Source: Tritonibacter horizontis
Lineage (GTDB): Bacteria; Pseudomonadota; Alphaproteobacteria; Rhodobacterales; Rhodobacteraceae
DNA length: 52,186 bases
Assembly: GCF_001518015.1 (NCBI RefSeq)
Contig: NZ_LPUY01000087.1
Location: 1 to 52,186 of the forward strand
Reading direction: 5' to 3'
Numbering within the stretch: position 1 is the first letter of the stretch; each line of letters begins with the position of its first letter. A program made the position numbers and the translations under genes. A model generated the notes under the pieces. That model was given only the letters and a program-made list of their open reading frames with translations. It was not told where the DNA came from and ran no database searches. Below are positions 13,996-23,554 of this stretch, piece by piece.

Positions 13996-16900
13996 ATGTC
14001 TGCAGTTATTGGCGCGCTGCGCGGCGTGCTGTCGATGGATTCGGCGGCCTTTGAGACCGGCGCGAAGCGCGCCAAGGCCACCATGGGCACGGTGGAGCGG
14101 CGCATGGGGGTGCTGGCCAGCAAGATGGAAGGGGCCGGGCGTCGGATGGCGCTCGGCCTCACCCTGCCGATGGCGGGGGCGGCGACGATTGCGGTGCGCG
14201 CCAGCCTGAAGATCATCGATGCCCAGGCCAAGACGGCGCAATCGCTGAACACCACGGTGGCCTCGATGCAGGTGCTGCAGCGGGCGGCGGATCTGTCGGG
14301 CGTCTCCATGGGCGAGGTGGAGCAGGCGACCTTGCAGCTGACCAAACGGCTGAGCCAGGCGGCGGGCGGCACCGGCACGGCGGTTAAGGCGCTGGACCGG
14401 TTGCAGCTGAGTGCGTCCCAATTGCAGGCGCTGCCGCTGGATCAGCGCCTGGAGAAGATCCAGGGCGCGCTGGCGGAATTTGTGCCGGAGGCGGAACGGG
14501 CGGCGGTGGCCTCTGATCTCTTCGGCAGTCGGGCGGGGCTGATCTTCACCCGCGTTGACAGCGCGGCGCTGCGCACGGCGGCTGAGGATGTGACCCGGTT
14601 TGGCGTCGCGATCTCCGAGGTGGATGCGGATCAGATCGAGCTGACCAATGACGCGATCTCGCGCATGGGGCTGGCGGGGCGGGGTCTGGCCAACCAGGTG
14701 ACGGTGGCGCTGGCACCTGCGCTGCAGGGCCTGAGCGACCGGGTGGCTGACGTGGCGACCTGGTTCAACGGGCTGTCGGATCGCACCAAGCAATTTATCG
14801 CCACCGGCGCGCTGATCGCGGGCACGGTTGGCCCTGCCGCCCTGGCGTTGGGGCTGGTGCTGAAGGTGACGCTGCCGCTTGGCCTTGCCATGGGCGGTCT
14901 GATCTCGACGGTGGCGCTGGCCCCGGTGCGATTTGCGGCTGCGGCCAGATCCGCGATCGCGCTGGAGATGGCGCTGGGGGCCACCTCGACCAAAGCGGCG
15001 GTGGCGGGTGTCGCCATCAAGGGGCTGCAGCGCGGGCTGGGTCTGTTGCGCGGGGCGATCATTTCCACCGGCATCGGCGCGCTGGTGGTGGGGGCGGGCT
15101 ATCTGGCGATGAAGTTTAACAATCTGGTGGTGGCGACGGGCAGCTGGGGCGCGGCGCTGCAGGCGCTTGGTGATCTGGCGGGCGGGATCTGGACCGGGAT
15201 CAAGAGCGGGGCGCAGGCGATTGGTCCTGCCCTGAAGGCGGTCTGGTCGGATGTCCGCGCCGGGTTTGTGACCATGATCGCCGGGCTGCAGCAGACCTGG
15301 GCAGGCTTTCTTCACATGATGACCCGAGGGGCGCAGGCCGCAGGGCAGGACAGTTTGGCCCTGACGATTCACGGCTATGCGGTTGAGGCGTCCAGCGCGG
15401 TGCATGGTCTGACCGTACAGGTGGAGGACCATCGGGCAGCGGCGGAGGCTGCGCGCCAGACAGCGGCAAAACTCGCGAAGGAAGGCTGGGGCAAGGCCTC
15501 GGAGGCGTTGAAGACCCTGATCCTGCAAATGGATTCGGCCAATGCGGAGCTGGATGCGGGCGATGACAGCGCCGATGCGTTGAAGGATCGGCTGAGTGAA
15601 TTGGGTGAGGTGCTGGATGACAGCTCCGGCGGCGGTGTTGCGGGCGGGCTGAAAAAGACCGGCGAGACCGCAAAGGAGGCGGCGACAGAGTTGCGCGGGC
15701 CGCTGACCTCGGCGGTGGAGGGCGTGTCGCGGGCCTTTGGCGATTGGATCTCGGGCGGTCTCAGAGACTTCAAATCGCTCTGGGATGGGATCAGGGATGC
15801 CGCAAAGCGCGGCCTGTCGGATCTTGCCAGCCAGTTTGCGCAGAACCAGTTGAAGCTGGTGCTGGGGATCTCACTTGCAGGGAGCGGCACGGCAGCAAAT
15901 GCAGCGGGCGGGCTGATCTCCGGCGGCGGCGGTGGCGGGTTGCTGTCGGGTCTATTGGGCGGCAGTGGCGTCTTGAGTGGCATCGGCTCCGGCATCGGCT
16001 CCGGTCTGGGGGGCGTGTTGTCGGGCGGCGGGCTTGGCTCCAGCTTTGCCAACCTGGGCGGGCTGGTGACCGGGACCTCTGGCGGGCTGGGGGCCATCGG
16101 CGCGGCGCTGCCTGCGATCGGCATTCTTCTGGGCGGCGTTGCCCTGTTGTCCAAAGCCTTCAGCCGCAAGTTCGAATATTCCGCCCTGGAAGGCACGGTC
16201 GGCACAGAGGGGTTCGACGGGCGCGCGCGTGACTTTTACAAAGGCGGCTGGTTCCGCAGCGACAAGACCGTCTACCGCGATCTGGATGCGGATCTGGATG
16301 CCGCATTGGATCAGCAGGTCATGGGGATCACCACTGGCCTGTTGTCGATGTCCGAAGCCCTTGGTCTGGGCGCGGATGCGCTGGAAGAGTTTGAGGGATA
16401 TCGCTTCTCGCTCAAAACCACCGGGCGGTCGCAGGCGCAGATCCAGGAGGCGATTGCCAAACATATGGCTGCGGCCTCCGATGAGATGGCCGCGCTGATC
16501 CTGGGCACCGATGATCTTGCGCGCAGTGGCGAGGGGGCGGCGCAGACGCTGTCGCGCCTGTCGACCAGCCTGCTGACGGTCAATGACGCGATGGATCTGC
16601 TGGGGCAGACCAGCTTTGACGTCTCGCTGCTGGGGGCGGATCTGGCCTCTGACCTGGTGGATGCCTTTGGCGGGGTGGAGCCGTTCTCGACCGCGATCAC
16701 GGGTTACTTTGGCAGCTTCTACACCGAAGGCGAGCGCAGCGAAGTGGTGATGCGGCGGCTGCGGGACGCGTTTGAGGAGCTGGGCGTGGCCATGCCTGCG
16801 TCCCGCGCGGGCTTCCGGGCCATGGTCGAAAGCCTCGATCTGAGCACGGAAAGTGGCCAGGCGCTTTATGCGCAGCTCATCCAGCTCTCTGGGGCAATGG

Positions 16901-18753
16901 ATGAGGTGCTGCCCCAGGTGGGGGCCTTCACGGCGGAGATCGCCGGAATGGCGGATCAGATCGGTGGCGAGATCGGCACGCGGATTGACGGCGTGCGCGA
17001 CATGGTGACCGCCAGTCAGGCGGCGGCGGAAGAATGGCGGCGCGCGGCAGAGGGGCTGCGGGGCGTCATGTCGGATCTGCTGGGCACCGATCTGAGCGCG
17101 GCCAGTTCCGCGCAGAGAGACGCTGCACAGCGGGCGCGGCTGGATGCGGGGTTTGCCGGGGTGAAGGCGGGGGATGCGGAGGCCGCAGCAGCCCTGCCGG
17201 ATCTGGCGCGGGACTATTTGCGCGGCGCGCGCGACACCGCCGGATCGGACCTGGAATATCGCCGGATCGCGGCAGAGGTGCAGGGCCAGCTGCGCGAAGC
17301 GGCGGGCATTGCCGAGCTGGAAAGCGGCAATGATGCGGTGCTGGCAGGCCTGTATCGTCAGCAGATCGAGGTGCTGACCTCGCTGGGCAGCTTCCTGCAG
17401 CTGGAGGGGCTGACAGCAGATCAGGTGGCGGGTTTGAGCGACGGCGTGCAGGCGCTGGCTGCCGATTGGGATGGCACGGTTGCGGCCTTTGAGACCTCGC
17501 TGTCGGGACTGGAACAGGCGATCGCGGCGGCGGAGGCCTTCAGCTATGACGATCTGGTGGGGGCGCTGGATGTGGCGGTGGCGCTGGAGGACGATGCGCC
17601 GCGCTGGTTGCGCCGCCTGGTGGCCGCTGCCGATGACGGCATCCGCACCACGCTGGATTTTATCATCCAGCGCGATGATCTGACCCCTGCGGATCGCTGG
17701 ATTGCCACCAATGCGCTGTCGCATCACGTGGCCACGCTGGATCTGGTGATGGGGCAGGATCTCACCAGGAACACCCGCAAGCTGGCGCTGACGGCGGCGG
17801 CGGATCTGCGGCGCAGGCTGATGCTGGATCTCGGCCAGGATCTGGACCCCGAGACGCGCAGCCTGGTGCTGACCCGGTCTGCCACCCTGTCGCGGCGCGT
17901 CAATGTCACCCTGAGCAAGGGCGGTGCAGACACGCTGGATCGGCTGACGCATCTGTCGGATCTGATTGGCGATGGCAAAGGCAGTGGGCGGCTGACCTTT
18001 GGCGGTGGCGTGGTGCTGGAGGCGGATGATGTCTTTGCGGATCTGGCGCGAAGCACCGCGCGGCTCACAGCGCCGATGGACCGGCTGCGCGAGATGCTGG
18101 GGGACTTGCGCGATGCGGTCCGCGCCGATCGCCAGGCGCGCGAAGACCAGCTGCGGATCACCAGCTTGCAGGCGCGCGGCGCAAAGGCCATGGCCCGCAC
18201 CGGCGGCGGGCAGGATGTGGTGGATCAGTTCAACGCGCTGCGTACGCAGTATGGCGTTGGTCTCACGGGGCAGAACAGCAGCGTCACGGTGGGCGCGCGC
18301 GGCTATATCACCCCGTCTTTTGACGGCTACAAAGGCGGCGATGTCAGCGGCTTCTGGGCGGCGCTGAAGGAGACCTTCGGCACCAGCATCATCGGCGATG
18401 TGTTCCAGGCGCGCAACGCGCAGACCTCGGCTGCCTATGAGCGGGCGCAAAAACTGCGCGGCCAGATCCGTGCCCTTGGCGGCATTCCGGCCTTCGCGCG
18501 CGGCGGGGCGCATCAGGGCGGGGCGCGCATCGTCGGCGAGGGCGGCTGGGAGGTGGAGCACACCGGCCCCTCGCGCATCCACAGCCATGCGGAATCGGTG
18601 GCGATGCTGGACAACCGCCCGGTGGTGCAGGGGCTGCAGGATCTGACCCGCCATGTGGTGGCGCAGGGGCAGGTGATCCGCATGCTGGTCGATCGCATCG
18701 CCGCGCAGGTGGACGAATGGAATGATCTGGGCCTGCCGGAGGAGCGCAGCTGA
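13996..18753 (+). CDS. Phage tail tape measure protein
   Basis: 1585 residues, by far the longest gene. The N-terminus (MSAVIGALRGVLSMDSAAFE, then helical repeats) is the classic tape measure start. Residues around 250-390 hold hydrophobic helices (ATGALIAGTVGPAALALGLV etc.), about 640-700 are Gly-rich, and the end (FARGGAHQGG, then GGWEVEHTGPSRIHSH) is a common tape measure C-terminus. By the usual 0.15 nm per residue it would specify a tail of roughly 240 nm (inference). The stop overlaps the next ATG (TGATG). Very large open frames on the opposite strand here are a GC-skewed codon artefact. Confidence 0.92.
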   Translation: MSAVIGALRGVLSMDSAAFETGAKRAKATMGTVERRMGVLASKMEGAGRRMALGLTLPMAGAATIAVRASLKIIDAQAKTAQSLNTTVASMQVLQRAADLSGVSMGEVEQATLQLTKRLSQAAGGTGTAVKALDRLQLSASQLQALPLDQRLEKIQGALAEFVPEAERAAVASDLFGSRAGLIFTRVDSAALRTAAEDVTRFGVAISEVDADQIELTNDAISRMGLAGRGLANQVTVALAPALQGLSDRVADVATWFNGLSDRTKQFIATGALIAGTVGPAALALGLVLKVTLPLGLAMGGLISTVALAPVRFAAAARSAIALEMALGATSTKAAVAGVAIKGLQRGLGLLRGAIISTGIGALVVGAGYLAMKFNNLVVATGSWGAALQALGDLAGGIWTGIKSGAQAIGPALKAVWSDVRAGFVTMIAGLQQTWAGFLHMMTRGAQAAGQDSLALTIHGYAVEASSAVHGLTVQVEDHRAAAEAARQTAAKLAKEGWGKASEALKTLILQMDSANAELDAGDDSADALKDRLSELGEVLDDSSGGGVAGGLKKTGETAKEAATELRGPLTSAVEGVSRAFGDWISGGLRDFKSLWDGIRDAAKRGLSDLASQFAQNQLKLVLGISLAGSGTAANAAGGLISGGGGGGLLSGLLGGSGVLSGIGSGIGSGLGGVLSGGGLGSSFANLGGLVTGTSGGLGAIGAALPAIGILLGGVALLSKAFSRKFEYSALEGTVGTEGFDGRARDFYKGGWFRSDKTVYRDLDADLDAALDQQVMGITTGLLSMSEALGLGADALEEFEGYRFSLKTTGRSQAQIQEAIAKHMAAASDEMAALILGTDDLARSGEGAAQTLSRLSTSLLTVNDAMDLLGQTSFDVSLLGADLASDLVDAFGGVEPFSTAITGYFGSFYTEGERSEVVMRRLRDAFEELGVAMPASRAGFRAMVESLDLSTESGQALYAQLIQLSGAMDEVLPQVGAFTAEIAGMADQIGGEIGTRIDGVRDMVTASQAAAEEWRRAAEGLRGVMSDLLGTDLSAASSAQRDAAQRARLDAGFAGVKAGDAEAAAALPDLARDYLRGARDTAGSDLEYRRIAAEVQGQLREAAGIAELESGNDAVLAGLYRQQIEVLTSLGSFLQLEGLTADQVAGLSDGVQALAADWDGTVAAFETSLSGLEQAIAAAEAFSYDDLVGALDVAVALEDDAPRWLRRLVAAADDGIRTTLDFIIQRDDLTPADRWIATNALSHHVATLDLVMGQDLTRNTRKLALTAAADLRRRLMLDLGQDLDPETRSLVLTRSATLSRRVNVTLSKGGADTLDRLTHLSDLIGDGKGSGRLTFGGGVVLEADDVFADLARSTARLTAPMDRLREMLGDLRDAVRADRQAREDQLRITSLQARGAKAMARTGGGQDVVDQFNALRTQYGVGLTGQNSSVTVGARGYITPSFDGYKGGDVSGFWAALKETFGTSIIGDVFQARNAQTSAAYERAQKLRGQIRALGGIPAFARGGAHQGGARIVGEGGWEVEHTGPSRIHSHAESVAMLDNRPVVQGLQDLTRHVVAQGQVIRMLVDRIAAQVDEWNDLGLPEERS

Positions 18754-19658
18754 TGGACTTCAATATCATCGCGCCGATGGCGATCACCGAAGCGGAGCTG
18801 CTGAGTTCCAATATCGCCGAGGACGATCATCCCGTATGGGATGCGGCCACATCTTATGACCTGGGGGAAATGGTGATCTCCACCACCAGTCACCGGATCT
18901 ATGAAAGCCTGGTGGCGGGCAATGCCGGGGCTGATCCCACCTCGGATGACGGCAGTCGCTGGCTGGATCTGAGTGCGACCAACCGCTGGCGGGCCTTTGA
19001 TCAGCGCCGCTCCAATGTCGCCCGCCGGGCGGATCAGATCACCTATTCGGTGGTGCCGGGCCGGGACTGTGATGCGATTGCGCTCTTTGGGCTGACGGCG
19101 GGATCGGTGCGGATCGAGGTCTGGGACGGCGCGCTGCGGATCTATGACGAGACCTTTGTGATGGTGGACACCGGCCATGTGGTCAGCGCCTACACCTGGT
19201 TCTTTGGCGGCATTGTCTATGCGCGCCAGAAGGTTCTGAACGGCTTTCCCGGCTATATCGGCCACCGCATCGACATCACCATCGATGCCAGCGGGGCGGT
19301 GGCGGAGGTGGGTCATATCGTGATGGGGCGCAACCACCTGCTGGGGCGGGTGCTGAACCTGCCGTCCATCCAGTTCGTGAGCCACAGCCGCAAGGGCTAT
19401 GACGAGTATGGCAATGAGCTGCTGGTCAGGCGCGGCTCCACCCGCAAGGTCGATCTGTCGCTTGTGGTGCCGACCTATCAGGCCCAGCGAACCATGGACA
19501 TCGTGGCGGAAATCGACGGGCTGGCAACGGCCTTTTACGTCACCGGCGATGCGCCGGCCTTCGGGTTGGAGGGGCTGGGGTTTGTCGATGACCACAGCCA
19601 GCCGATCGATGTGGCCGGCGAGTCGGTCTTTCCCCTGACCCTCAAAACCCTGAAATAA
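18753..19658 (+). CDS. Phage tail protein (distal tail-like, with carbohydrate-binding-like N-terminus)
   Basis: 301 residues directly after the tape measure. The segment DDHPVWDAATSYDLGEMVIS, then HRIYESLVAGNAG, resembles the chitin-binding/carbohydrate-binding module that phage tail tip proteins often carry (residues about 20-70). The rest (YGNELLVRRGSTRKVDLSLV, VVPTYQAQ) is beta-rich and in the position of a distal tail or baseplate protein. No protease or hub domain is recognisable. Function is inferred from position. Confidence 0.65.
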   Translation: MDFNIIAPMAITEAELLSSNIAEDDHPVWDAATSYDLGEMVISTTSHRIYESLVAGNAGADPTSDDGSRWLDLSATNRWRAFDQRRSNVARRADQITYSVVPGRDCDAIALFGLTAGSVRIEVWDGALRIYDETFVMVDTGHVVSAYTWFFGGIVYARQKVLNGFPGYIGHRIDITIDASGAVAEVGHIVMGRNHLLGRVLNLPSIQFVSHSRKGYDEYGNELLVRRGSTRKVDLSLVVPTYQAQRTMDIVAEIDGLATAFYVTGDAPAFGLEGLGFVDDHSQPIDVAGESVFPLTLKTLK

Positions 19659-19675
19659 CCAAGGAGCCTTGTGGC

Positions 19676-20902
19676 ATGCCAATCCCAACCTTCTCAGAAT
19701 ACCCCGAAATCCCGCAGCGCAGCACGCCGGAGGCGGAGTTTGACGCCAAGATGTATGCGCTGTTCCAGCATCTGGCGATCACCAACCGCAACGAGCTGCT
19801 GGCCTTTATCGCGTTCTTGGAGACCAACTCCACCGTCATCGGCGCGGCGCTGAACGGCACCACCATTGGGCTGAACACGCCTGCGGCGGGGGCGTTTACG
19901 GATCTGGAGGCGGAGAGCCTGGGGGTTGGCGGGGCCGCGTCTTTTGGCGACAGCGTCGTTTTGCAAGACACGTCTGACGCCAGTTACCTGCGCATCCAGT
20001 CTCAGGGCGATGCCTTGTTTGACATTGACCCCATAACTGTGGACGAGACCAGCCGGTCAGCAATCCGCTTGTTCCGCGATACAGACACGACGGGCGAGGT
20101 CACCTTTGATGTTCTTCAAGGCAACAACAGTGCAGGCGCGAACCATCGGCTTGGCGGCAACGTTGACAGCTATTTGTGCAAACTGAACGGCAATCTCTCT
20201 GTCGGGACAGACAATGTTTACGACAAACTCAGCTGCATCACGAGTGAACAGGACAGGGGCGCGGCGTATCTCAGGAACACAAACGCGTCGTTCTCGCACC
20301 GGGTGTTGAGCCTCTGGGCGAACCGAACTGGCTCGCCGGACTTCCAGTTCCTCCGCTGTGTCTCCAATGCCTCCGGCACGCCCGATGTGGAAACCTACAT
20401 TGGTGGCGATGGGGACAACATGACCGATGGGTCGTGGGGCAGTACCGGTGCCGACTATGCGGAATACTTCGAGTGGCTGGACGGCAACCCGACCGGCGAG
20501 GACCGGCGTGGCATGACGGTTGTTCTGGATGGTGCCAAGATCCGCCCGGCGCTGGCGGGCGAAGATCCCATCGGCGTGATCTCGGCCAACCCCTCGGTGG
20601 TGGGCGACAGCGACATTGACCGCTGGAAGGGCAAATATCTGCGCGATGACTTCGGGGCCTACATCTGGGAGGACTATCAGGTCACGGACCCGGAAACCGG
20701 CGAGACCGTCACCCAGCAGCGCCGGTGTCTGAACCCGGAATTTGATCCGGCGCAGGCCTACCAGCCGCGCAGCGCGCGCCCCGAGTGGGACATGGTCGGG
20801 CTGCTGGGCAAGCTGCGCCTGCGCACAGGCCAGCCGGTCGGCGCGCGCTGGATCAGGATGCGCGACGTGAGCGCAGAGGTTGAAGACTGGCTGGTGCGAT
20901 GA
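19676..20902 (+). CDS. Tail fibre/appendage protein with C-terminal G2-type autoprotease domain
   Basis: 408 residues from ATG 19676 behind AAGGAG. The first 60 residues are a helical attachment region, followed by repetitive beta structure (residues 60-255). From about 258, ADYAEYFEWLDGN, EDRRGMTVVLDGAKI, PIGVISANPSVVGD and WKGKYLRDDFGAYI are the conserved blocks of the Peptidase_G2 (intramolecular chaperone, self-cleaving) domain of phage spikes and appendages. The domain assists trimer folding, then cuts itself off. The C-terminal DMVGLLGKLRLRTGQPVGAR also fits the family. Confidence 0.8.
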   Translation: MPIPTFSEYPEIPQRSTPEAEFDAKMYALFQHLAITNRNELLAFIAFLETNSTVIGAALNGTTIGLNTPAAGAFTDLEAESLGVGGAASFGDSVVLQDTSDASYLRIQSQGDALFDIDPITVDETSRSAIRLFRDTDTTGEVTFDVLQGNNSAGANHRLGGNVDSYLCKLNGNLSVGTDNVYDKLSCITSEQDRGAAYLRNTNASFSHRVLSLWANRTGSPDFQFLRCVSNASGTPDVETYIGGDGDNMTDGSWGSTGADYAEYFEWLDGNPTGEDRRGMTVVLDGAKIRPALAGEDPIGVISANPSVVGDSDIDRWKGKYLRDDFGAYIWEDYQVTDPETGETVTQQRRCLNPEFDPAQAYQPRSARPEWDMVGLLGKLRLRTGQPVGARWIRMRDVSAEVEDWLVR

Positions 20903-20911
20903 GGGGACCCC

Positions 20912-21238
20912 ATGACCATGATTGAAAACAGTGACCGGGGCATCACCCTGAACAAATCGCTGGCCTGGACGGTGGCCTGCGGCCTGGTCGGGGCCGGGCT
21001 TTGGGTTGGCATCCAGGTGGCCACCTTGCGCGGAGAAACCGGCGTGCTGGCCCAGACCATCAACGAATTGCGGGTGAACCTCACAACCTCCGAGGCGCGC
21101 CAGACCGCGCTGACGGTGCGGGTGCGCGCCAATGAGACCAGCCTTGCGCGCCAGGATGAACGCCTGTCGCTGATCCTGACCACGCTCAACAAGATCGACA
21201 ACCGGCTGGAGCGCATGGAGCGCGTGCCGCTCCGGTAA
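20912..21238 (+). CDS. Small membrane protein with coiled coil (lysis accessory/i-spanin candidate)
   Basis: 108 residues. One transmembrane helix near residues 17-36 (AWTVACGLVGAGLWVGIQVA) is followed by a periplasmic coiled-coil stretch (TINELRVNLTTSEARQTALT ... LERMERV). N-in, C-out single-span proteins of this kind beside lysin genes are often inner-membrane spanins or holin-like. No o-spanin frame is seen inside it, so the assignment is uncertain. A terminator follows. Confidence 0.6.
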   Translation: MTMIENSDRGITLNKSLAWTVACGLVGAGLWVGIQVATLRGETGVLAQTINELRVNLTTSEARQTALTVRVRANETSLARQDERLSLILTTLNKIDNRLERMERVPLR

Positions 21239-21276
21239 GTCTATCCGATTCCGAACCCCCGATCCTTTGATCTCAC

Positions 21277-21299
21277 AGGCCCTTTGCGGGGCCTTTTTT
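21277..21299 (+). terminator. Rho-independent terminator
   Basis: AGGCCC (21277-21282), loop TTTGCG, GGGCCT (21289-21294), then a run of T to 21299. It separates the fibre/spanin genes from the lysin. Confidence 0.75.
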
Positions 21300-21312
21300 G
21301 TTGGAGACGCCC

Positions 21313-22083
21313 ATGGCTGACCTTTTGAACTTTGCAACCCTTCAGCGGATTACTGGCCCGGTCCAGCCGGGCAGCAGGCAGGATCTCAACGCGCGATCCT
21401 TCCTGCTGTCGCTGAACCGCTATGGCGCGGAACTGGGCCTCAACCGCCCGCACCGGCTGAGCTATCTGCTGGGGCAGGTGCTGCTGGAAAGCGGCGCGTT
21501 CCGCTATGATCGCGAGATCTGGGGGCCGACGCCTGCCCAGGCGCGCTATGACACCCGCACCGATCTGGGCAATACGCCCGAACGCGACGGCGACGGGTAC
21601 CTCATGCGCGGGCGCGGCCCGATCCAGATCACCGGGCGCTGGAACTATCGCGCCTTCACCGCCTGGGCGCGCGGGATTGATCATACCGCGCCGGATTTTG
21701 AGGCCGATCCGGAGGCGGTGCTGACCGACCCTTGGGAAGGGCTGGTGGCGCTTTGGTACTGGACCGCCAAGGGCCTCAACGCGCTGGCGGATACAGGTGA
21801 CGTGCGCGCCATCACCAAGGCCATCAACGGCGGCTACACCCACTTTGCCGCGCGGCAGCGCTGGACCGATCGCGCACAGCTGGTGCTGCTGGGCCATGCC
21901 GGTGGTGACGTCAGCGCCTTCCAGCGCTCCGCTGGTCTGACGGTGGACGGGCAGGCGGGACCAAAGACCCGCGCCGCCCTGCACCAGGCGCTCTGCGCGC
22001 TGCCGCCGATCACATCCCCTGCGCTCCTGAAACCGAACCCGCCGCACTGGCTTCTGCGGGTCCTCGCATGGCTGCGCGCCTGA
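21313..22083 (+). CDS. Endolysin, GH19 family with C-terminal peptidoglycan-binding module
   Basis: 256 residues from ATG 21313. The GH19 (chitinase-like lysozyme) core shows LLGQVLLESGAFRYDREIWG, with likely catalytic Glu E59 and second Glu E68, and GRGPIQITGRWNY at 100-112, a signature of phage GH19 lysins. Residues about 196-225 (DVSAFQRSAGLTVDGQAGPK) form a short peptidoglycan-binding repeat. The C-terminus ends in a hydrophobic segment (HWLLRVLAWLRA). It cleaves the glycan strand at the end of infection. No signal peptide, so a holin is needed; the next gene is a candidate. Confidence 0.9.
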   Translation: MADLLNFATLQRITGPVQPGSRQDLNARSFLLSLNRYGAELGLNRPHRLSYLLGQVLLESGAFRYDREIWGPTPAQARYDTRTDLGNTPERDGDGYLMRGRGPIQITGRWNYRAFTAWARGIDHTAPDFEADPEAVLTDPWEGLVALWYWTAKGLNALADTGDVRAITKAINGGYTHFAARQRWTDRAQLVLLGHAGGDVSAFQRSAGLTVDGQAGPKTRAALHQALCALPPITSPALLKPNPPHWLLRVLAWLRA

Positions 22084-22126
22084 GCGCGGCCACCCCTTCT
22101 TCTCTCCCAAATCAAAGGAAAACCCC

Positions 22127-22474
22127 ATGACCCTGAACGATATTTTGCAGGAGCTGACCCCCGTGCTGCTGAGCGGCCTCAGCCTTCTTCTCTCTGCCCT
22201 GATCGCCACGGCTGCCCAGACCGCCAAACAGCGCTGGGGCCTCGACATCGAGGCGCGCCACCGCGAGGCCCTGCACGCCGCCCTGATCAGCGGTGTCAAA
22301 GCCGCCATCGAGCGCGGCCCCGAAGAGGCCGCCGAGGTGCTGATCCGCGAGGCGGTCGACCACGCCAAAGCCTCGGTGCCCGATGCGATCCAGCGCCTCG
22401 CGCCGGGGGAACATGTGCTGGACACTCTGGCCCGCAGCAAGCTGGCCGGGGTGGTCGCGCGTTACGCCGAGTGA
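22127..22474 (+). CDS. Holin candidate (115 aa)
   Basis: 115 residues from ATG 22127 (AAAGGAAAACCCC upstream). One hydrophobic helix, residues about 10-32 (TPVLLSGLSLLLSALIATAA), is followed by a long amphipathic region (ALISGVKAAIERGPEEAAEV). A small one-helix protein directly after the lysin is where these phages place the holin. The assignment rests on size, hydrophobicity and position only. Confidence 0.55.
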   Translation: MTLNDILQELTPVLLSGLSLLLSALIATAAQTAKQRWGLDIEARHREALHAALISGVKAAIERGPEEAAEVLIREAVDHAKASVPDAIQRLAPGEHVLDTLARSKLAGVVARYAE

Positions 22475-22605
22475 GGCCAGGCAAACGGATCTGAACACGG
22501 TCCCTTCGCCTGCGGGCGGGGGGATCGGGTGCGTCAACACCCTCTCCCTCGCAGCCTACCGTTGAAAGCGGCTGCGCCGACACAGCCATTCAGAAATGCC
22601 GCCCG

Positions 22606-22619
22606 ACTCTCGCGAGAGT
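22606..22619. promoter_or_regulatory. 14-bp palindrome upstream of the methylase
   Basis: ACTCTCGCGAGAGT is a perfect inverted repeat 27 bp before the ATG of the adenine methylase. It may be an operator or a hairpin in the leader. No matching site elsewhere in the window was noticed. Confidence 0.3.
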
Positions 22620-22645
22620 GCGCGGTCCATATTCTGGAATCACCA

Positions 22646-23461
22646 ATGACGACAATGACCAAAGTGCGCCCTGCCGCGCCCGTCGCCCCCTGGCTCGGGG
22701 GCAAGAAAGCCCTGAGCGCCCGCATCATCGAGCGGATCGAGGCCACGGATCACACCACCTATGCCGAGCCTTTTGTGGGCATGGGCGGTGTCTTTCTGCG
22801 CCGCAGCTGGAAGCCCGCCTGCGAGGTCGCCAATGATCTCAATGGCGAAATCACCAACCTGTTCCGCATTCTGCAGCAACACTATCCACAACTGATGGAG
22901 GTCATGAAGTACCAGATTGCCTCGCGCCGGGAATTTGAACGCCTGCGCCGGGTGGATCCCTCGACGCTGACCGATCTGCAACGCGCGGCGCGCTTTCTCT
23001 ATCTGCAGCGCCAGGCCTTTGGCGGCAAGCTGGGCGGCGTGTTCGGCGTTGATCCCGGTCGCCCCCCGCGCTTCAGCCTGTCCCGGTTGGAGCCGATCCT
23101 GGAGGCCGCGCACGAGCGGCTGGAAAGCGTCGTTTTTGAAAACCTCGACTGGCAGGATCTGATCCGGCGCTATGACGGGGTAGGGACGCTGTTCTATCTC
23201 GATCCACCCTATTGGGGCGGGGAAAGCGACTATGGCAAGGGCCTCTTCGCGCGCGATGACTTTGCGCTCATGGCCGATCAGCTGGCCTCGATCAAAGGCC
23301 GGTTCATTCTGTCGATCAACGATTGCCCGGAAATCCGCGAGATCTTCGCGGCCTTCTGCTTCGAAGAGGTCCGCCTGAAATACACCGTCAGCTCTGGCAG
23401 CGCGACAGAGGCCTGCGAGCTGATCATCACAAACTTCGAACCGGAGGTGGGACTGTTTTAG
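22646..23461 (+). CDS. D12-class adenine-specific DNA methyltransferase (Dam-like)
   Basis: 271 residues from ATG 22646; the open frame extends upstream without a ribosome-binding site. Class D12 hallmarks are present: PWLGGK at 15-20 (K of motif X), EPFVGMGGVF at 41-50 (AdoMet-binding motif I), and DPPY at 186-189 in TLFYLDPPYWGGE (catalytic motif IV). Phages use such orphan enzymes to mask host restriction sites, which fits a prophage that later carries a restriction system. There is no nuclease partner next to it, so it is likely solitary. Target sequence not predictable. Confidence 0.92.
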   Translation: MTTMTKVRPAAPVAPWLGGKKALSARIIERIEATDHTTYAEPFVGMGGVFLRRSWKPACEVANDLNGEITNLFRILQQHYPQLMEVMKYQIASRREFERLRRVDPSTLTDLQRAARFLYLQRQAFGGKLGGVFGVDPGRPPRFSLSRLEPILEAAHERLESVVFENLDWQDLIRRYDGVGTLFYLDPPYWGGESDYGKGLFARDDFALMADQLASIKGRFILSINDCPEIREIFAAFCFEEVRLKYTVSSGSATEACELIITNFEPEVGLF

Positions 23462-23512
23462 GGTTTGCTCCCGCCGATCGGGGGCAGACCTCACCACTGA
23501 GAAACGACAAAA

Positions 23513-23533
23513 GGCGGGCCAGCGGCCCGCCTT
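23513..23533 (+). terminator. Hairpin terminator after the methylase
   Basis: GGCGGGCC (23513-23520), loop AGC, GGCCCGCC (23524-23531). Preceded by A-rich and followed by TTCATT. Perfect 8-bp stem; the T run is short, so termination may be partial. Confidence 0.65.
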
Positions 23534-23554
23534 CATTGCAACATGGAGGGCGCT

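Noticed and set aside
13390-15528. 712-aa open frame on the minus strand opposite chaperone and tape measure genes
   Set aside because: Arg/His/Gln-rich translation without domains, mirror of a GC-rich coding strand; the plus-strand phage genes explain the region.
15952-18654. 900-aa open frame on the minus strand opposite the tape measure gene
   Set aside because: Same antisense artefact of high-GC codon use; no start signals.
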